From NCBI RefSeq assembly GCF_032062135.1, contig NC_092861.1, forward strand, positions 138,277,725 through 138,341,724: 64,000 nucleotides of DNA, read 5' to 3'. The DNA is from Pyxicephalus adspersus (taxonomy: Eukaryota; Chordata; Amphibia; Anura; Pyxicephalidae). The translations under genes were made by a program, and so were the position numbers. Positions within the stretch are counted from its first letter, which is position 1. Every line of letters begins with the position of its first letter. Positions 44,151 through 54,133 of this stretch are shown piece after piece. The notes below the pieces were generated by a model. It was given only the letters and a program-made list of their open reading frames with translations. It made no database searches and was not told where the DNA came from.

Positions 44151-44399
44151 GCCCTGCACAGACGTCAGGTAGACATAAGACTACTGTGGCTGGAAATGAT
44201 CCTTTATGGTCATTTCCAGTGGCAGGAGAACTAATGAGTGCTGTACACACAGCAGAACAGGGGAGGACATGCAAGCGACTCCCTACTATGCTCTCCACAT
44301 TGGTTATTCTCAATCGGACGTTCATTAATTTTCCAGAATGGATTCCAGGGGACGACTGTACATATGCTAGAAAATCATCTGTTGAATGTATGAGGTTTA
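44147..44399. mobile_element. MITE of the same family, directly adjacent
   Basis: It opens TTAAGCCCTGCACAGACGTC, contains GTGCTGTACACACAGCAGAA and closes near ATGTATGAGGTTTA. It is head-to-tail with the preceding copy. Confidence 0.65.
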
Positions 44400-44546
44400 C
44401 ATACACATCAAATTGTTTTTCTATTTTAAATTCCAGTATATTTCATGCAATGTCTACTTTGCACCCCAACCCCTGCACTACCTACACCTCAGCATCAGCA
44501 CAGAACAGAAGGGAATCTGCAGAAAATCATCTCTATTAAATTATCA

Positions 44547-44725
44547 TCTCCCCTCCTATTGTGTGTTACTTTCCTGACCTCCTAGATTGTAAGCTCTTCG
44601 GGGCTGTCATTTGCAACCCTTATTTAATGTACAACGATGCCTAATATGTTGGCGCTATATAAATCCTGTTTATTATTATTATTATTACTATTATTATTAT
44701 TAATAACAATAATAATAATAATAAT
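44547..44725 (+). mobile_element. L2-like LINE 3' tail with internal deletion
   Basis: TCCTAGATTGTAAGCTCTTC joins directly to GGGGCTGTCATTTGCAACCC, losing about 40 bp of the consensus, then TTGGCGCTATATAAATCCTG and ATT/AAT repeats. Confidence 0.87.
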
Positions 44726-45185
44726 AATGAGAGTTACATATACATCACCATCATCTCTCATGGTATTTAGCTTTACACTATCATCATTTGTTTTATGTCT
44801 TGGATGACAATCTCTAGCAAATTTTTAACCACAGGAAAGTTAATTATTTCACTGAGACAGCACTAGAGCTCCCATCACTAGGAAACAAGGAAGTAACAAA
44901 TATCATTTAACAGTAAAAGATTATAACGATGCAAAAGCAAAAACTGTAGATGAATAACAATAAAGATGAAAGTATGGAGATGAAAGTATTATAACAATAC
45001 TCCATTGTGGTTAATAGAAATAATTTGAATCCAATATAGCCAGTCCTTATGGATTATCTAGGAATGTATCCCTGTCAAGCACTACACACCTTATTCTATA
45101 TCTGTTCATTTATTGAAACTGGTCTATAGAATAATAATACTACTAATCAGTACAGACTTCATAAAAAGGAATTTGAATGCTATGG

Positions 45186-45496
45186 GTAAGGTGGAATTTT
45201 TGTTCCTGGAAACAATCTTTTGTGATAATTTCCAGTGTTAAAGAGTGACAAATGAAAGAATTAGCTCTGTACACACACAGCACCCTTCTGTTTTATGGAG
45301 AGGGGAGGACAAGCCAGCGGCACCCAACTGTGCTCTATTCCCTTGACTTGTACAACGGTCATTCCCTATAATTTGTTCATGGATCCGTCTTGATGAACAA
45401 CGTTAGGGGACCGCTGTACATGTGTCAGATTCTCGCCCAAGACGAGCACAAGCAATCATATCAGGTGGGAATACTCTAACCTGTGTACATAGCCAA
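45186..45496. mobile_element. MITE, CTGTACACACACAGCAC family
   Basis: The core GAGAGGGGAGGACAAGCCAG follows AGCTCTGTACACACACAGCA; the right end is CTAACCTGTGTACATAGCC. Confidence 0.65.
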
Positions 45497-45516
45497 ACAT
45501 ATGTACCATAGCTTAA

Positions 45517-46020
45517 AGCAGAAGTAAACCCAAAACAAAAAAAAACACACTTACCTTCAATCCCGCAGATCAGTCGATCCGTCAGGAGGTTTCTTCCATC
45601 GGGTCCAGTGTCGCCCCAGTATCTGTCTTCGGCCCGACGCAGAGGGAGCGCCAGGTGCCACCATCTTCTCCTCTCTTCTTCCTACATCACAGAATCTAGC
45701 ACTGCGCAGGTGCGAGATGTGGTAACATAGATTGGGAATAAACTTGCCGATCTCACTGCGCATGAGTGAGATCTGCAATTTTTTTCCCTAGTGATGAAAG
45801 ATGCTCGGGCATGCGCAGATGGAGCAGCCAAGAGCCTCCCGGGATGCGTGACGTAGGTCTCCCGGGAGGCTCTGAACTCCCATTTATTCTTGATCACTTA
45901 GGAGGTTTAGAATTAAGAGGGTGGTGTTGCATTTAAAAAAACACTAACAAAATGTTACCTTTAAATAAAAGGGTTGCCTACCCTTTTATGTAAAGTAAAA
46001 ATTTTGAGTTTAGGTACGCT
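45517..46020. mobile_element. TTAA-type non-autonomous element (reverse), intact duplication
   Basis: TTAA lies at both borders (45513-45516 and 46021-46024). The ends are AGCAGAAGTAAACCCAAAAC and TGAGTTTAGGTACGCT. The interior holds an inverted pair GAGCCTCCCGGGATGCG / TCTCCCGGGAGGCTC at about 45831-45873. Confidence 0.85.
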
Positions 46021-46083
46021 TTAATTGTACCACACATTAGCCAATCGGAATTCAAATTCCACTCTTAGCTGATATGACTACAG

Positions 46084-46553
46084 CAGTGTTTCCCATGGAA
46101 CCCTCGAATTCCTTCAGAGGTTCCTTCACTCGCAGGTCAGTTTAAATAGAAACTATGCTCAAAAAAAGAAACAAAAACACATTTACCTATAATCCCGCAG
46201 GGCAGACCGATCACTGCGGGGGTGTCCGACACCTGGTCCCGCGTCGTCCCGACATTCGTCCCAGAGCCGGCGCTCCGGGCGCCGCCGCCATGAAAAAAAA
46301 AAAAAAAGGGTGTCGCACCTTAAAAAAAAAAATTTTACCCTGCATATAAGGGTTCTCTACACTTTTATGTAAAGTGAAAATTCTGAGTATAGGTACGCTT
46401 TAAGTAATGCCAATGATCTTCTTGGATATCTGTAAGGGTGACATTCTTCTTACTTGCCAGCAATACAAGAAGAATTCTTACCACTGACCACCACACTAAT
46501 ATACTGTAAATATAGTAATTATAAAAGGGGTTCCCTGAAGACCTGAAAGTTAA
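46084..46553. mobile_element. hAT-like element containing a TTAA-type element
   Basis: It begins CAGTGTTTCCCATGGAACCC; the outer body TTGCCAGCAATACAAGAAG and GGGGTTCCCTGAAGACCTGA is the reverse of 3951-4494. The TTAA-type element 46146-46399 sits inside. Confidence 0.7.
46146..46399. mobile_element. TTAA-type element nested in hAT copy
   Basis: TTAA flanks lie at 46142-46145 and 46400-46403. It ends TGAGTATAGGTACGCT. It is internally deleted and contains A-runs at 46291-46304 and 46322-46331. Confidence 0.75.
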
Positions 46554-47749
46554 AAAGGTGAGAACACTGGGCTACAGTAAGCAGCAATCTCATTCATTCA
46601 TTAGCTATGGGCTAATGCACTTTTCACATCACTCTGCCCTTCTGCTTTGCTGGTTGTATATTGTTGATATATTTTACATTTTTATTCTGTCTACATAACT
46701 TTAATTTATTCATTTTCTTATATGTGTCATCTACACTTTTAATCTAAAAAACAGATTAAAAACTACAAAGAATTAATGACTGAGAAAGAGTATGAAGCTG
46801 AATTCAAGAATGACTTGTCCTCAAACTTGCAGAGGGAAAATTCAAAATTGGAAGTAATATTTCATCAAAGGAGTAGCTGAGTACTTATGCATGGAAGAGA
46901 GCAAGTCAGTCACCCTGGAAAGAGTGACATCTATCACAGAACTTTCATTGCAGGTGGATTTTTCTTGAGCATGTGTTTCAAATGACAGCATGCTTCACCT
47001 GCAAAAATGTTTGGTGAATGTCAAATTCGCTGTTTTATAAATATGACTCTAAAGTCTCCATTAACAAAACAGGGATTCAAACAATCCCTCCTAGGAATCT
47101 TCCAGGTCTATGTGTTTAAATGGAAGTAAATGATTCCCACCAGGTTCAAGAAAGCCCTATGTGAGTTTAACCAAGTATATACGTTGGTAAAAGGTTAAAA
47201 AAATAAGGCAGACATAATGGACATTTGGATGAAAAACCTACTGGTAAATTATTTGTCTTTATGCAAAAATGGCCTTAGAAAAATTAGGGACATCCGACTA
47301 TGGTAGGGATATTAGCTTGGTGAGCTCCTTAGGGGTCTATTTAAGAAACATTCCCTGGTGGAGAATCAATCACTGCTATTAAATCACATTGACCTTGGAG
47401 ATTCTCAATCAAGGAATGTTGTTATGAATGTCATATTTACTGCATTAAAAAAGACCTCATAGTGATATGACTATGAAAAATGATGCATGAAATGTCCCCA
47501 CTGTATAGTTGCATAAATATTTTATATTTATTTTAATAAAAAATCAGTAATATTTATTTATAAGAGAATTAAGCTTGCTTTGTGATACAGTCATACAGTT
47601 AGATATCATAAATATATAATATATAATAAAATATAAACATATATAACAGAATAACATTACATATTTACTTATATATAATTATGTAAAATAAAAAGGCAAA
47701 GATATATAAGCAAGGTAACATATACCGTTGAATGATTAGTATAACAATT
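46554..47749. other. Intergenic stretch with SINE and repeat scraps
   Basis: Bases 47270-47335 hold a SINE fragment (CCGACTATGGTAGGGATATT). Bases 47335-47435 match the repeat next to 36025 (AACATTCCCTGGTGGAGAAT). Bases 47520-47700 are very AT-rich. Confidence 0.5.
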
Positions 47750-48125
47750 CTTGTCCTAGCTAAAAGGTGTGGATCCAGTGGGGACTACAAACCCCAGCCA
47801 TGCAGAGCATTTAGTTCTAGCACAGGTTGATAAGGTGATGCAACCTGTAAGGGAAGTGCACAGAGATGCAATGGAGGTACCTGGAAGGGTGATCCGGAAT
47901 GCTGGCTGTTCTTGCTCCTGATCTTGCTGTAGTCCTCCTAGCACTGTCCTCAATGTGTCCAGCACTGTCCCATCCAAGCAGGCAGCACAGCCAGCAGCAA
48001 GCAAGGGATAAGAAGCAGCTCAGTGATTCACATGTAAGAGCCCAGCCCCTGAGTCTCCTTGCTAGCACATGGGGGGAGCATCAGTTCAGCTTGATGGGGG
48101 ACGTCAGCAGCTAAGTCAGCTCCAA
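47750..48125 (-). promoter_or_regulatory. Candidate PLEKHH2 promoter / non-coding first exon
   Basis: This is a roughly 370-bp low-repeat, moderately GC-rich block in an AT-rich, repeat-filled region, upstream of the PLEKHH2 start exon on the correct strand. A CRE-like core (TGACGTC on the minus strand) lies near 48104-48098, and a minus-strand donor TTCCAG|GTACCT lies near 47881. PLEKHH2 must have a 5' exon above 38467, and this is the most exon-like block before the THADA side. It could equally be an enhancer or an unrecognised old repeat. The ORFs seen in it lack any recognisable protein. Confidence 0.25.
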
Positions 48126-48434
48126 GGAAAAACTTGCTCAAAGTGGAATATTAACTGACAAAACCTCAAGGATTTGTATTTATGGAAAAAAAGCACTGTT
48201 TGCATTGGAGACCAGCTTCCCTTAATTCAAGTATAAAAAAAATATAGCTCTCTTTTTTTTTAGGTTTAGGAAAAGCAGAAATTGTAGCAGAATTCACTTT
48301 CTAAAAGGGAACAGAAGAAAGTTTGCAAAAGTTCCTTTGGGTGACATTTTACCCATACATCAGCGCCACCTGCTGGCAGATTCATATATAGTCCTGTAAC
48401 ATTAACGCACCTTTCAGCCTTGCTCAACTTTATG

Positions 48435-49284
48435 AAAAATGGGGAACCCTTGAAATAAATTTCAGGTCTTCAGGGAACCCCAGCTATAATTATTATATCC
48501 ACAGCTCACAGTACAATAGTGTGGTGGTCAGTGGGAAGAATATGTCTTACATTGCTGGCCATTGGGAAGGCTGGCTCCCTTACAGACAGCCAAAAAGATC
48601 ATTGGTATCAGTGGTAACTGACCTGGGAGATAGAAATTGCTTATTGCTCAAAGAACCCGTAGCAACCTCTAGATCAGTGGTCGCAACATTTTGAACGTCA
48701 CGGACCACTAATTTCATATGCGCAGGGAGCCGTGTGTCGCTCAAAGACACTTCCTCCATAGTGACGTCATGACGCCAGAACCGCTCAACAGGTCTGAGCC
48801 TGCGATGGTAGAGCGGGTGGGTTGTGTCCAGAGACATAACCTGCCCACTGCCCTGAGCCTGCGATCCATACAGGAGACATGGTCCGCAACTCTGACCAGA
48901 GCGCCCCGACCCCCGCCCCCTCCCAGCGGGGTCCTTCTACTGACTGTTGTAAAGGTGGAAACAATACTTGGAGTGTACGGCTCGGCAACGCCTCATACAA
49001 CTTAAGACTACACTGACGTCACACTGCGCCTCCCTTGTTTTTCCATCTCTAGTACAGTTTGTGAATTTAGTGCAATATAAATGCAAAAATTGTCATTCAG
49101 AATATAAGAATTTAATTATATTAAATTATTACATTATTGAAGAATATTCTTTTTTTATAATTTTTTTTATTATTAGGAAAACATAGAAATTGAAAATAAT
49201 ATCCAGAATTTTCTCGCCGACCACTGGTTGGCGACCGCTGCTTTGGAGGAACCCTAAGGGTCCACAGTATCATGGTTTAGAAAC
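48435..49284. mobile_element. Outer hAT-like element split by a second hAT element
   Basis: The left part is GGGGAACCCTTGAAATAAAT through CGTAGCAACCTCTAGAT; the right part resumes TTTGGAGGAACCCTAAGGGT and ends near GGTTTAGAAAC. It is the same family as 3951-4494. Confidence 0.72.
48675..49240. mobile_element. Inner hAT element (CAGTGGTCGCAACATTTTG...)
   Basis: It is the reverse orientation of the 12666-13008 family. The flanks CTCTAGAT (48667-48674) and CTTTGGAG (49241-49248) both derive from the host sequence CTCTGGAG of the outer element. It is longer than its relatives because of about 200 bp of AT-rich interior. Confidence 0.85.
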
Positions 49285-49460
49285 AAAAGTTTTAGATGTT
49301 AAACATATAATATAAGGCTAAAATGTGGGCATTCACTATCAATTTTTGAACAATATATCAATTGAACATTGATTTGGAATGTCTATGCTTTGATAGATAT
49401 GCAACAGCGAGTTGGAAATGATCCCTTATTGACCAGATAATATAGTGCAGTAAGTGCTCA

Positions 49461-49561
49461 CTAACAACCACTAGCCAATGGGAGCACTCCTTACAGTTTA
49501 CACAGCCATGTTGTTGTCACTGTAAATGTGAAGAGTGCTCCCATTGGCTGGCGGTTGTTAG
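49461..49561. repeat. Near-perfect inverted repeat
   Basis: CTAACAACCACTAGCCAATG and GGGAGCACTC are matched on the other side by GAGTGCTCCC and CATTGGCTGGCGGTTGTTAG; arms of about 45 bp, loop of about 15. Confidence 0.8.
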
Positions 49562-49795
49562 GGAACACTTTCCTGGTCCACAGGTGATGGGTTACCAGGT
49601 AAACAATTGATCTCAAGAAGGTATGGATCATTTACACTGGCCTTGCACCACTGACTGTCCAAGGGTTATTTTTTTTGTTGGAAAACTAATTAACCTACTG
49701 ATGTAAAAAATGTTCCTAAAGGTGCTTGAGAAGTCTATTGCCAGGTTCATGTGTGATTATATGTGGGAGCGGACATAGAGAGGTGCAAAGTCTGC

Positions 49796-49905
49796 TGAAT
49801 AAGGGCCCCGTACACTCCTCAGCCAATAAAGCCCCCCACAGGGGGTGGGGGGCCCAAATCCATTCTGTACAGGGGCCCACTATTGGCTACATCTGCCACT
49901 GGTCC
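49796..49905. mobile_element. hAT-like fragment, reversed TAGCCAATAGTGGG family
   Basis: GGGGCCCACTATTGGCTACA and TCTGCCACTGGT are the reverse complement of 35098-35140. Confidence 0.5.
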
Positions 49906-49950
49906 TGTGGGTGTATTAGCCCATATTCTAATGGTTCTAATGGAGGCATA

Positions 49951-50395
49951 TCTATATATATAAAATTATATGTATGTATGTATGTTCCACCATCACTCGA
50001 AAACACATGGAGACATTTCAACCAAACTTGCCATACATATGACTGAGACTCATGTGAGTGCACTGGTCATCTATGTACAGCGCTGTGCTATGTGTCAGAG
50101 CTATACTTGTATGTATGTATGTATCTATATACATATATAATCGGATGTATGTATGTATGTATGTGTGTATGTTCCACCATCACTTGAAAACACATGGAGA
50201 CATTTCAATTTTCAAATTTCTGGACTGTAATAATGCCTTCAAGAAAACGGAAGGCAATTGGCTGAGTGCAATCAAAGGCAAAAATGTGAAACAACACTTG
50301 TGAAACGTAGACAAGGAAATCATTAAAGCTTTATTTCTTTTCCTGTGTAGGATTGCAATAAATAAATACCCGGGCTACACCAGATTATCAGCTAG
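49951..50395 (+). mobile_element. Non-autonomous Helitron (445 bp)
   Basis: It begins TCTATATATATAAAATT after an A, and ends ATCAGCTAG before a T, which is the Helitron A|TC...CTAG|T signature without target duplication. The subterminal CCCGGGCTACACCAGAT is the remnant of the usual 3' hairpin. The 5' portion (TATG repeats, then TTCCACCATCACTCGAAAAC) is duplicated at 50123-50210. Confidence 0.85.
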
Positions 50396-51263
50396 TTGAT
50401 GATCAAATGTAATGATCCATCACTTTATGGTATCAAAATGTTCAGACAACAATGGTTGCATGGCAAATTTTAGGGCAGGTTTTATAATGATGACAACTGA
50501 ATTAGGTACAAGTATAGCAGCCTCTCATGGACTTCATTGGAAGAAAATGTCACACAGGAAGACATTTGGGAGAGGGGAGCGTTGTCATTTTATAAAATAA
50601 TGTCTAAATAAGGACCTTCATGGGGTAATAATTTACTGAAAGCTGCACATTTTAAAAAACTGAAAATCTACAACTAAAACCTAAGTCAGTTGATCTGCAG
50701 CAAAAAAAATATTGCTGGTGAACTATACTTATATAGGTAGTCAGGTTGAAAGACATAAATCCATCAAGTCCAACCATTTCGCAAATAAACATATCCCAGA
50801 TAAAAACCCTATGGACACGAGGAAGGTAAAAAGGCAAAAAAATCCCTGGAACAATTTGCTTCAACAGAGGAAAAAAATTCCTTCCTTATTCCATGAGGCA
50901 TTCGGATGTTCCCTGGATCACCAGTCTGTTATCTTTACTTTAAAGCTTTAATCCCCAAGTTTATTCTGTGCTTCAAGAAATCATCTGCTTTTTTCTTAAA
51001 GCAATCTATAATAGTTGAAACTACTTCCTGGGAGAGCCGATCCCACATTTTCACAGACCTTACAGTGAAGAATCCCTTCCTTATCCAGGGATTAAACATC
51101 ACAGATGCAAAGTTTAGTTGCCCTTCTCTACACTCTCTCCAATTCCACAATGTCCTTTTTGTGAACTGGTAATCAACACTGGAATGCATATTCTAGATGT
51201 GATCTGACCAATGCTTTGTACAGGGGCAGGAGTCTCCTTCTCTGTGGTCTATTCCTCTTTTAA

Positions 51264-52271
51264 CCACCTGAGCGTTACACTGAGGTCTAGATTTCTGTAC
51301 CAAAAGCGTTACAGGTTTTCATGAAATTTTGTTTTTTAAATTGTAGACCTGTAACTTACAGAAATATGTCCGAATAGGGGTCTAGTAGATATCATGAATA
51401 TAAAAAAATGTTTGAAACACACAATCATGTAAAAAAAGAAAAAATTACTTTTAATAAAATTAAAGGAAAAACACAAAATTCAGCTTAAACAAGAATACAT
51501 AAATAAATGAAAAATACTGAAAATGCAATAATTCGGTATAATGTATAGTAATATATTTTTCTAAAACACCTCCCTAGTGTCCGTCACATACCTATAGACA
51601 AAAGCACATAAATATATTTTCTATTATTTTGTATTTATTTTTAATTGAAAATCATTCATTCATTTTGTATTGGATTGAATACAAATTCCTGTATCCAATC
51701 CAATACAAAATACATACTTTGTATTTATTTTTAATTGAAAATCATTCATTCATTTTGTATTGGATTTTATACAAACTCCTGTATCCAATCCAATACAAAA
51801 TGAATGAAGGAGTTTCAATTTGAATTTCCCGCACATGCGCCGACGTCATCGTGCACGCATGCACAAGAAGCCGGCCGGCTGTTTTTTTCCTCCGCCGGCC
51901 GGCTTCTTGTTTCAGAGAGCACCCGGCGCTGGAACGAGAACGACGCGGGACAATCAGCGGGAACAGGTAAGAAGCCGGCCGGCATCTTGTGGTCCGCCGC
52001 CCGGCCAGCGGAACACAAGTTGCCGGCCGGCTTCTTACCGGTCCCGCTGGTATAGGAGAAGGCACCCGATGCTGGAGAGGGAGATCGACGGAGGACGACG
52101 CTGGAACACGAACACGACGCTGGATGAGCACAGGGGGACCGAGATTTTCCCTACAATAAAATCCCCACTTACCCAGGTAAGTGGGGATTTTAATGTACGG
52201 AAAATCTCAGGGTTAACCAAAAGAGCAACTTTTTTTAGCCCGTACCAAGGTCGGGCTTAACGGTCGGGAGG
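51264..52271. mobile_element. 1.0-kb TTAA-flanked element with internal duplications
   Basis: TTAA lies at 51260-51263 and 52272-52275. The imperfect terminal repeats are CCACCTGAGCGTTACA and CCTCCCGACCGTTAAG (11 of 16). Inside are a 90-bp direct duplication with palindromes (51630-51800; TTTGTATTGGAT/ATCCAATCCAATACAAA), a GC-rich block with repeated GAAGCCGGCCGGC (51825-52050) and a 30-bp palindrome around CCACTTACCCAGGTAAGTGG. No transposase. Confidence 0.82.
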
Positions 52272-52780
52272 TTAATACAAGAAATTATTTTGCTAGCTTT
52301 TAATATTGCATCTTGGCATTGCATGCTGTTATTAAATCTATGATCTACCAGAACCCTCAGATCTTTTTCCATTTCTTACTCCCCCAAATGTATTCCCCCT
52401 AGACAGTATGAAGCATGTATGTTGTTACCCCCCAAGTGAATACCTTTACATTTATCTATATTAAATATCATTTGCCGCTTGGCTGCCCAATCAAACAGTA
52501 CATCCAGGTCTGCTTGTAGATTATAGACACCCTGTATGGATTTTTGAATAAATCTAGGACAATTCCTCCTCTCTTGCCAAAATAGCATCATATGCCACAT
52601 CCCCATTCATAATGAATATAATAGATACATAGATGATTTTGGGACTTTAAAGGCATTCCTTTAGACACAGTATACATCATTAGTGAATAGAATCTTAAAC
52701 AATAATTTATTAAATATTTAAATAAATTACATAAAACCATCAAATTATGTGTTACATTCATGAAATGGGTCTATTTTATG

Positions 52781-52860
52781 TTGATAGGCATTAAACATTT
52801 GTCACGTTTCACAGAGCTGAGTCTGCTTCCTCAGGAACAAAGTAGCCTATGATTACAAAT
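52781..52860 (-). ncRNA. Hammerhead-ribozyme-like motif B (decayed)
   Basis: On the minus strand: ATAGGC, CTGAGGA, one extra A, stem II GCAGA/TCTGT, GAAAC, then GTGAC where a GTC cleavage site would be, and a distal GCCTAT complement. The core and stem II are good; the cleavage triplet is mutated. Confidence 0.38.
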
Positions 52861-53459
52861 TCATTATCAATATGACCTGTTTATAATTCACAGACACTAT
52901 TTTTGTTTTACAATTACTCACAAAATGACTATTATATACAATTACTTGACATCTTGTATGTAGTTAGTTCCATTACATAGCTTGGGGTCATCTGCAAACA
53001 CAGAAATGGTAATGTTAATCCCAAACTCTATATAATTTATAAAGATGTTAAACAGTAAAGGTCCCAAAACTGAATCCTGGGGTACACCACTAATACCCTT
53101 AGACCATTCAGAGTATGAATCATTAATTACAACTCTCTGGATGCGATCTTTATGCCAGTTCTCTATCCCTTTACAGATTGACTTTTCTAAACCTATTGAT
53201 CCTAAATTGCATATTAACTGTCTGTGGGGTACTGTACTTTGGTGTCAAATGCTTTAGCAAAGTCCAAGTACACCATTACAACTGCTACTCCACTCTTTAC
53301 CCGTTTACTTACTTCCTGATAAAAAGAGAGTAAATTTGTTTGACAACTTCGGTCTTTCTTGAATCCATGCTGACTACCACTTATAATAATATTTTCTAGT
53401 AGAAACTCCTCGATGTTGTTCTTTATCAAACTCTCTAGGAACTTTTCAACTATAGAACA

Positions 53460-53665
53460 CTCCCCTAGCCGCTCTCTTCGCTCCTCCAATGACCTACTAA
53501 TGACTTCTTCACTTATAACCTCCTCACACACACGGCTCCAAGACTTTTCTAGAGCTGCCCAGACACACTGGAATGATCTTCCTCATCCTTTTCGGCTTGC
53601 GCCTACTTTCTGCTCATTAAAAAGGGCACTGAAAATACATTTTTTCAAACTAAACAAATAATAAC
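53460..53665 (+). mobile_element. L2-like LINE ORF2 C-terminal fragment
   Basis: It translates RLQDFSRAAQTHWNDLPHPF, then RLAPTFCSLKRALKIHFFK, the same C-terminal pattern as 13081 and 16935. It abuts the minus-strand LINE. Confidence 0.8.
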
Positions 53666-53880
53666 AATGTTTTATATCCCTGGCACTGTAATCATTGCCC
53701 CAGCTCCTATCACAGACATGTATAGTATTTTATTGAGAAAAATATACTTGGGGAATTGTGAAATAAAACAAAATATAAAAATCATAATATACTAACAAGA
53801 TAGAGAATAGGTATTCTGGCCCTTTAACTATTGCTACTTTACTGTTACTACATCAAGCTTGGAATATCTATCCCTATGCT
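53666..53880. other. Intergenic, unremarkable
   Basis: No feature was seen before the candidate THADA promoter. Confidence 0.4.
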
Positions 53881-54110
53881 ATTCCTATCTTCTATACAGC
53901 AGCCATTTTTGTGTCTCCTGCCCCCTCTAACATTGCGTGGATTGAACTTCAACAAAATGGCCGCCATATGCTGATAATGAGGACTAGTTTTATTGGTACT
54001 GGGTTAGCTATCAGCTGACACCGGGCTGGAGGCTGTGACATGCACTCTGTTTCTTCCTGACTTCCTGCACATGGTGAGCTGAGCCTGGGTAAGCCGGATA
54101 CATAAGGTGA
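53881..54110 (+). promoter_or_regulatory. Candidate THADA promoter and non-coding first exon
   Basis: A palindromic YY1-type element, CAAAATGGCCGCCAT, lies at 53953-53967 and contains an ATGGC/GCCAT core on both strands. Such sites are typical of TATA-less housekeeping promoters close to the start site. Three good plus-strand splice donors follow within 160 bp: ATG|GTGAGC at 54074, CTGG|GTAAGC at 54089 and AAG|GTGAGG at 54107. THADA needs a non-coding exon upstream of 55767, and this is the best candidate in the preceding 2 kb. Transcription itself cannot be seen from sequence. There is no TATA box and no marked CpG island. Confidence 0.45.
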
Positions 54111-54133
54111 GGGGAATAGCGGGGAGAAAGTGT

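Larger units (their letters stand above)
50733..53455 (-). mobile_element. CR1/L2-group LINE, broken and twice interrupted
   Basis: Minus-strand translations show non-LTR reverse-transcriptase pieces: SQHGFKKDRSCQTNLLSF and VYLDFAKAFD at 53531-53214, and LQADLDVLFDWAAKRQMIFN then DKCKGIHLGG at 52533-52430. The 3' end at about 50733 carries GGACTTGATGGATTTATGTC. It is interrupted by the TTAA element 51264-52271 and by an insertion of about 330 bp around the hammerhead-like motif B (about 52620-52955). Stops and frame breaks make it dead. Confidence 0.88.

Noticed and set aside
44135..44539. 134-codon open frame
   Set aside because: It spans a MITE boundary and has no recognisable protein.
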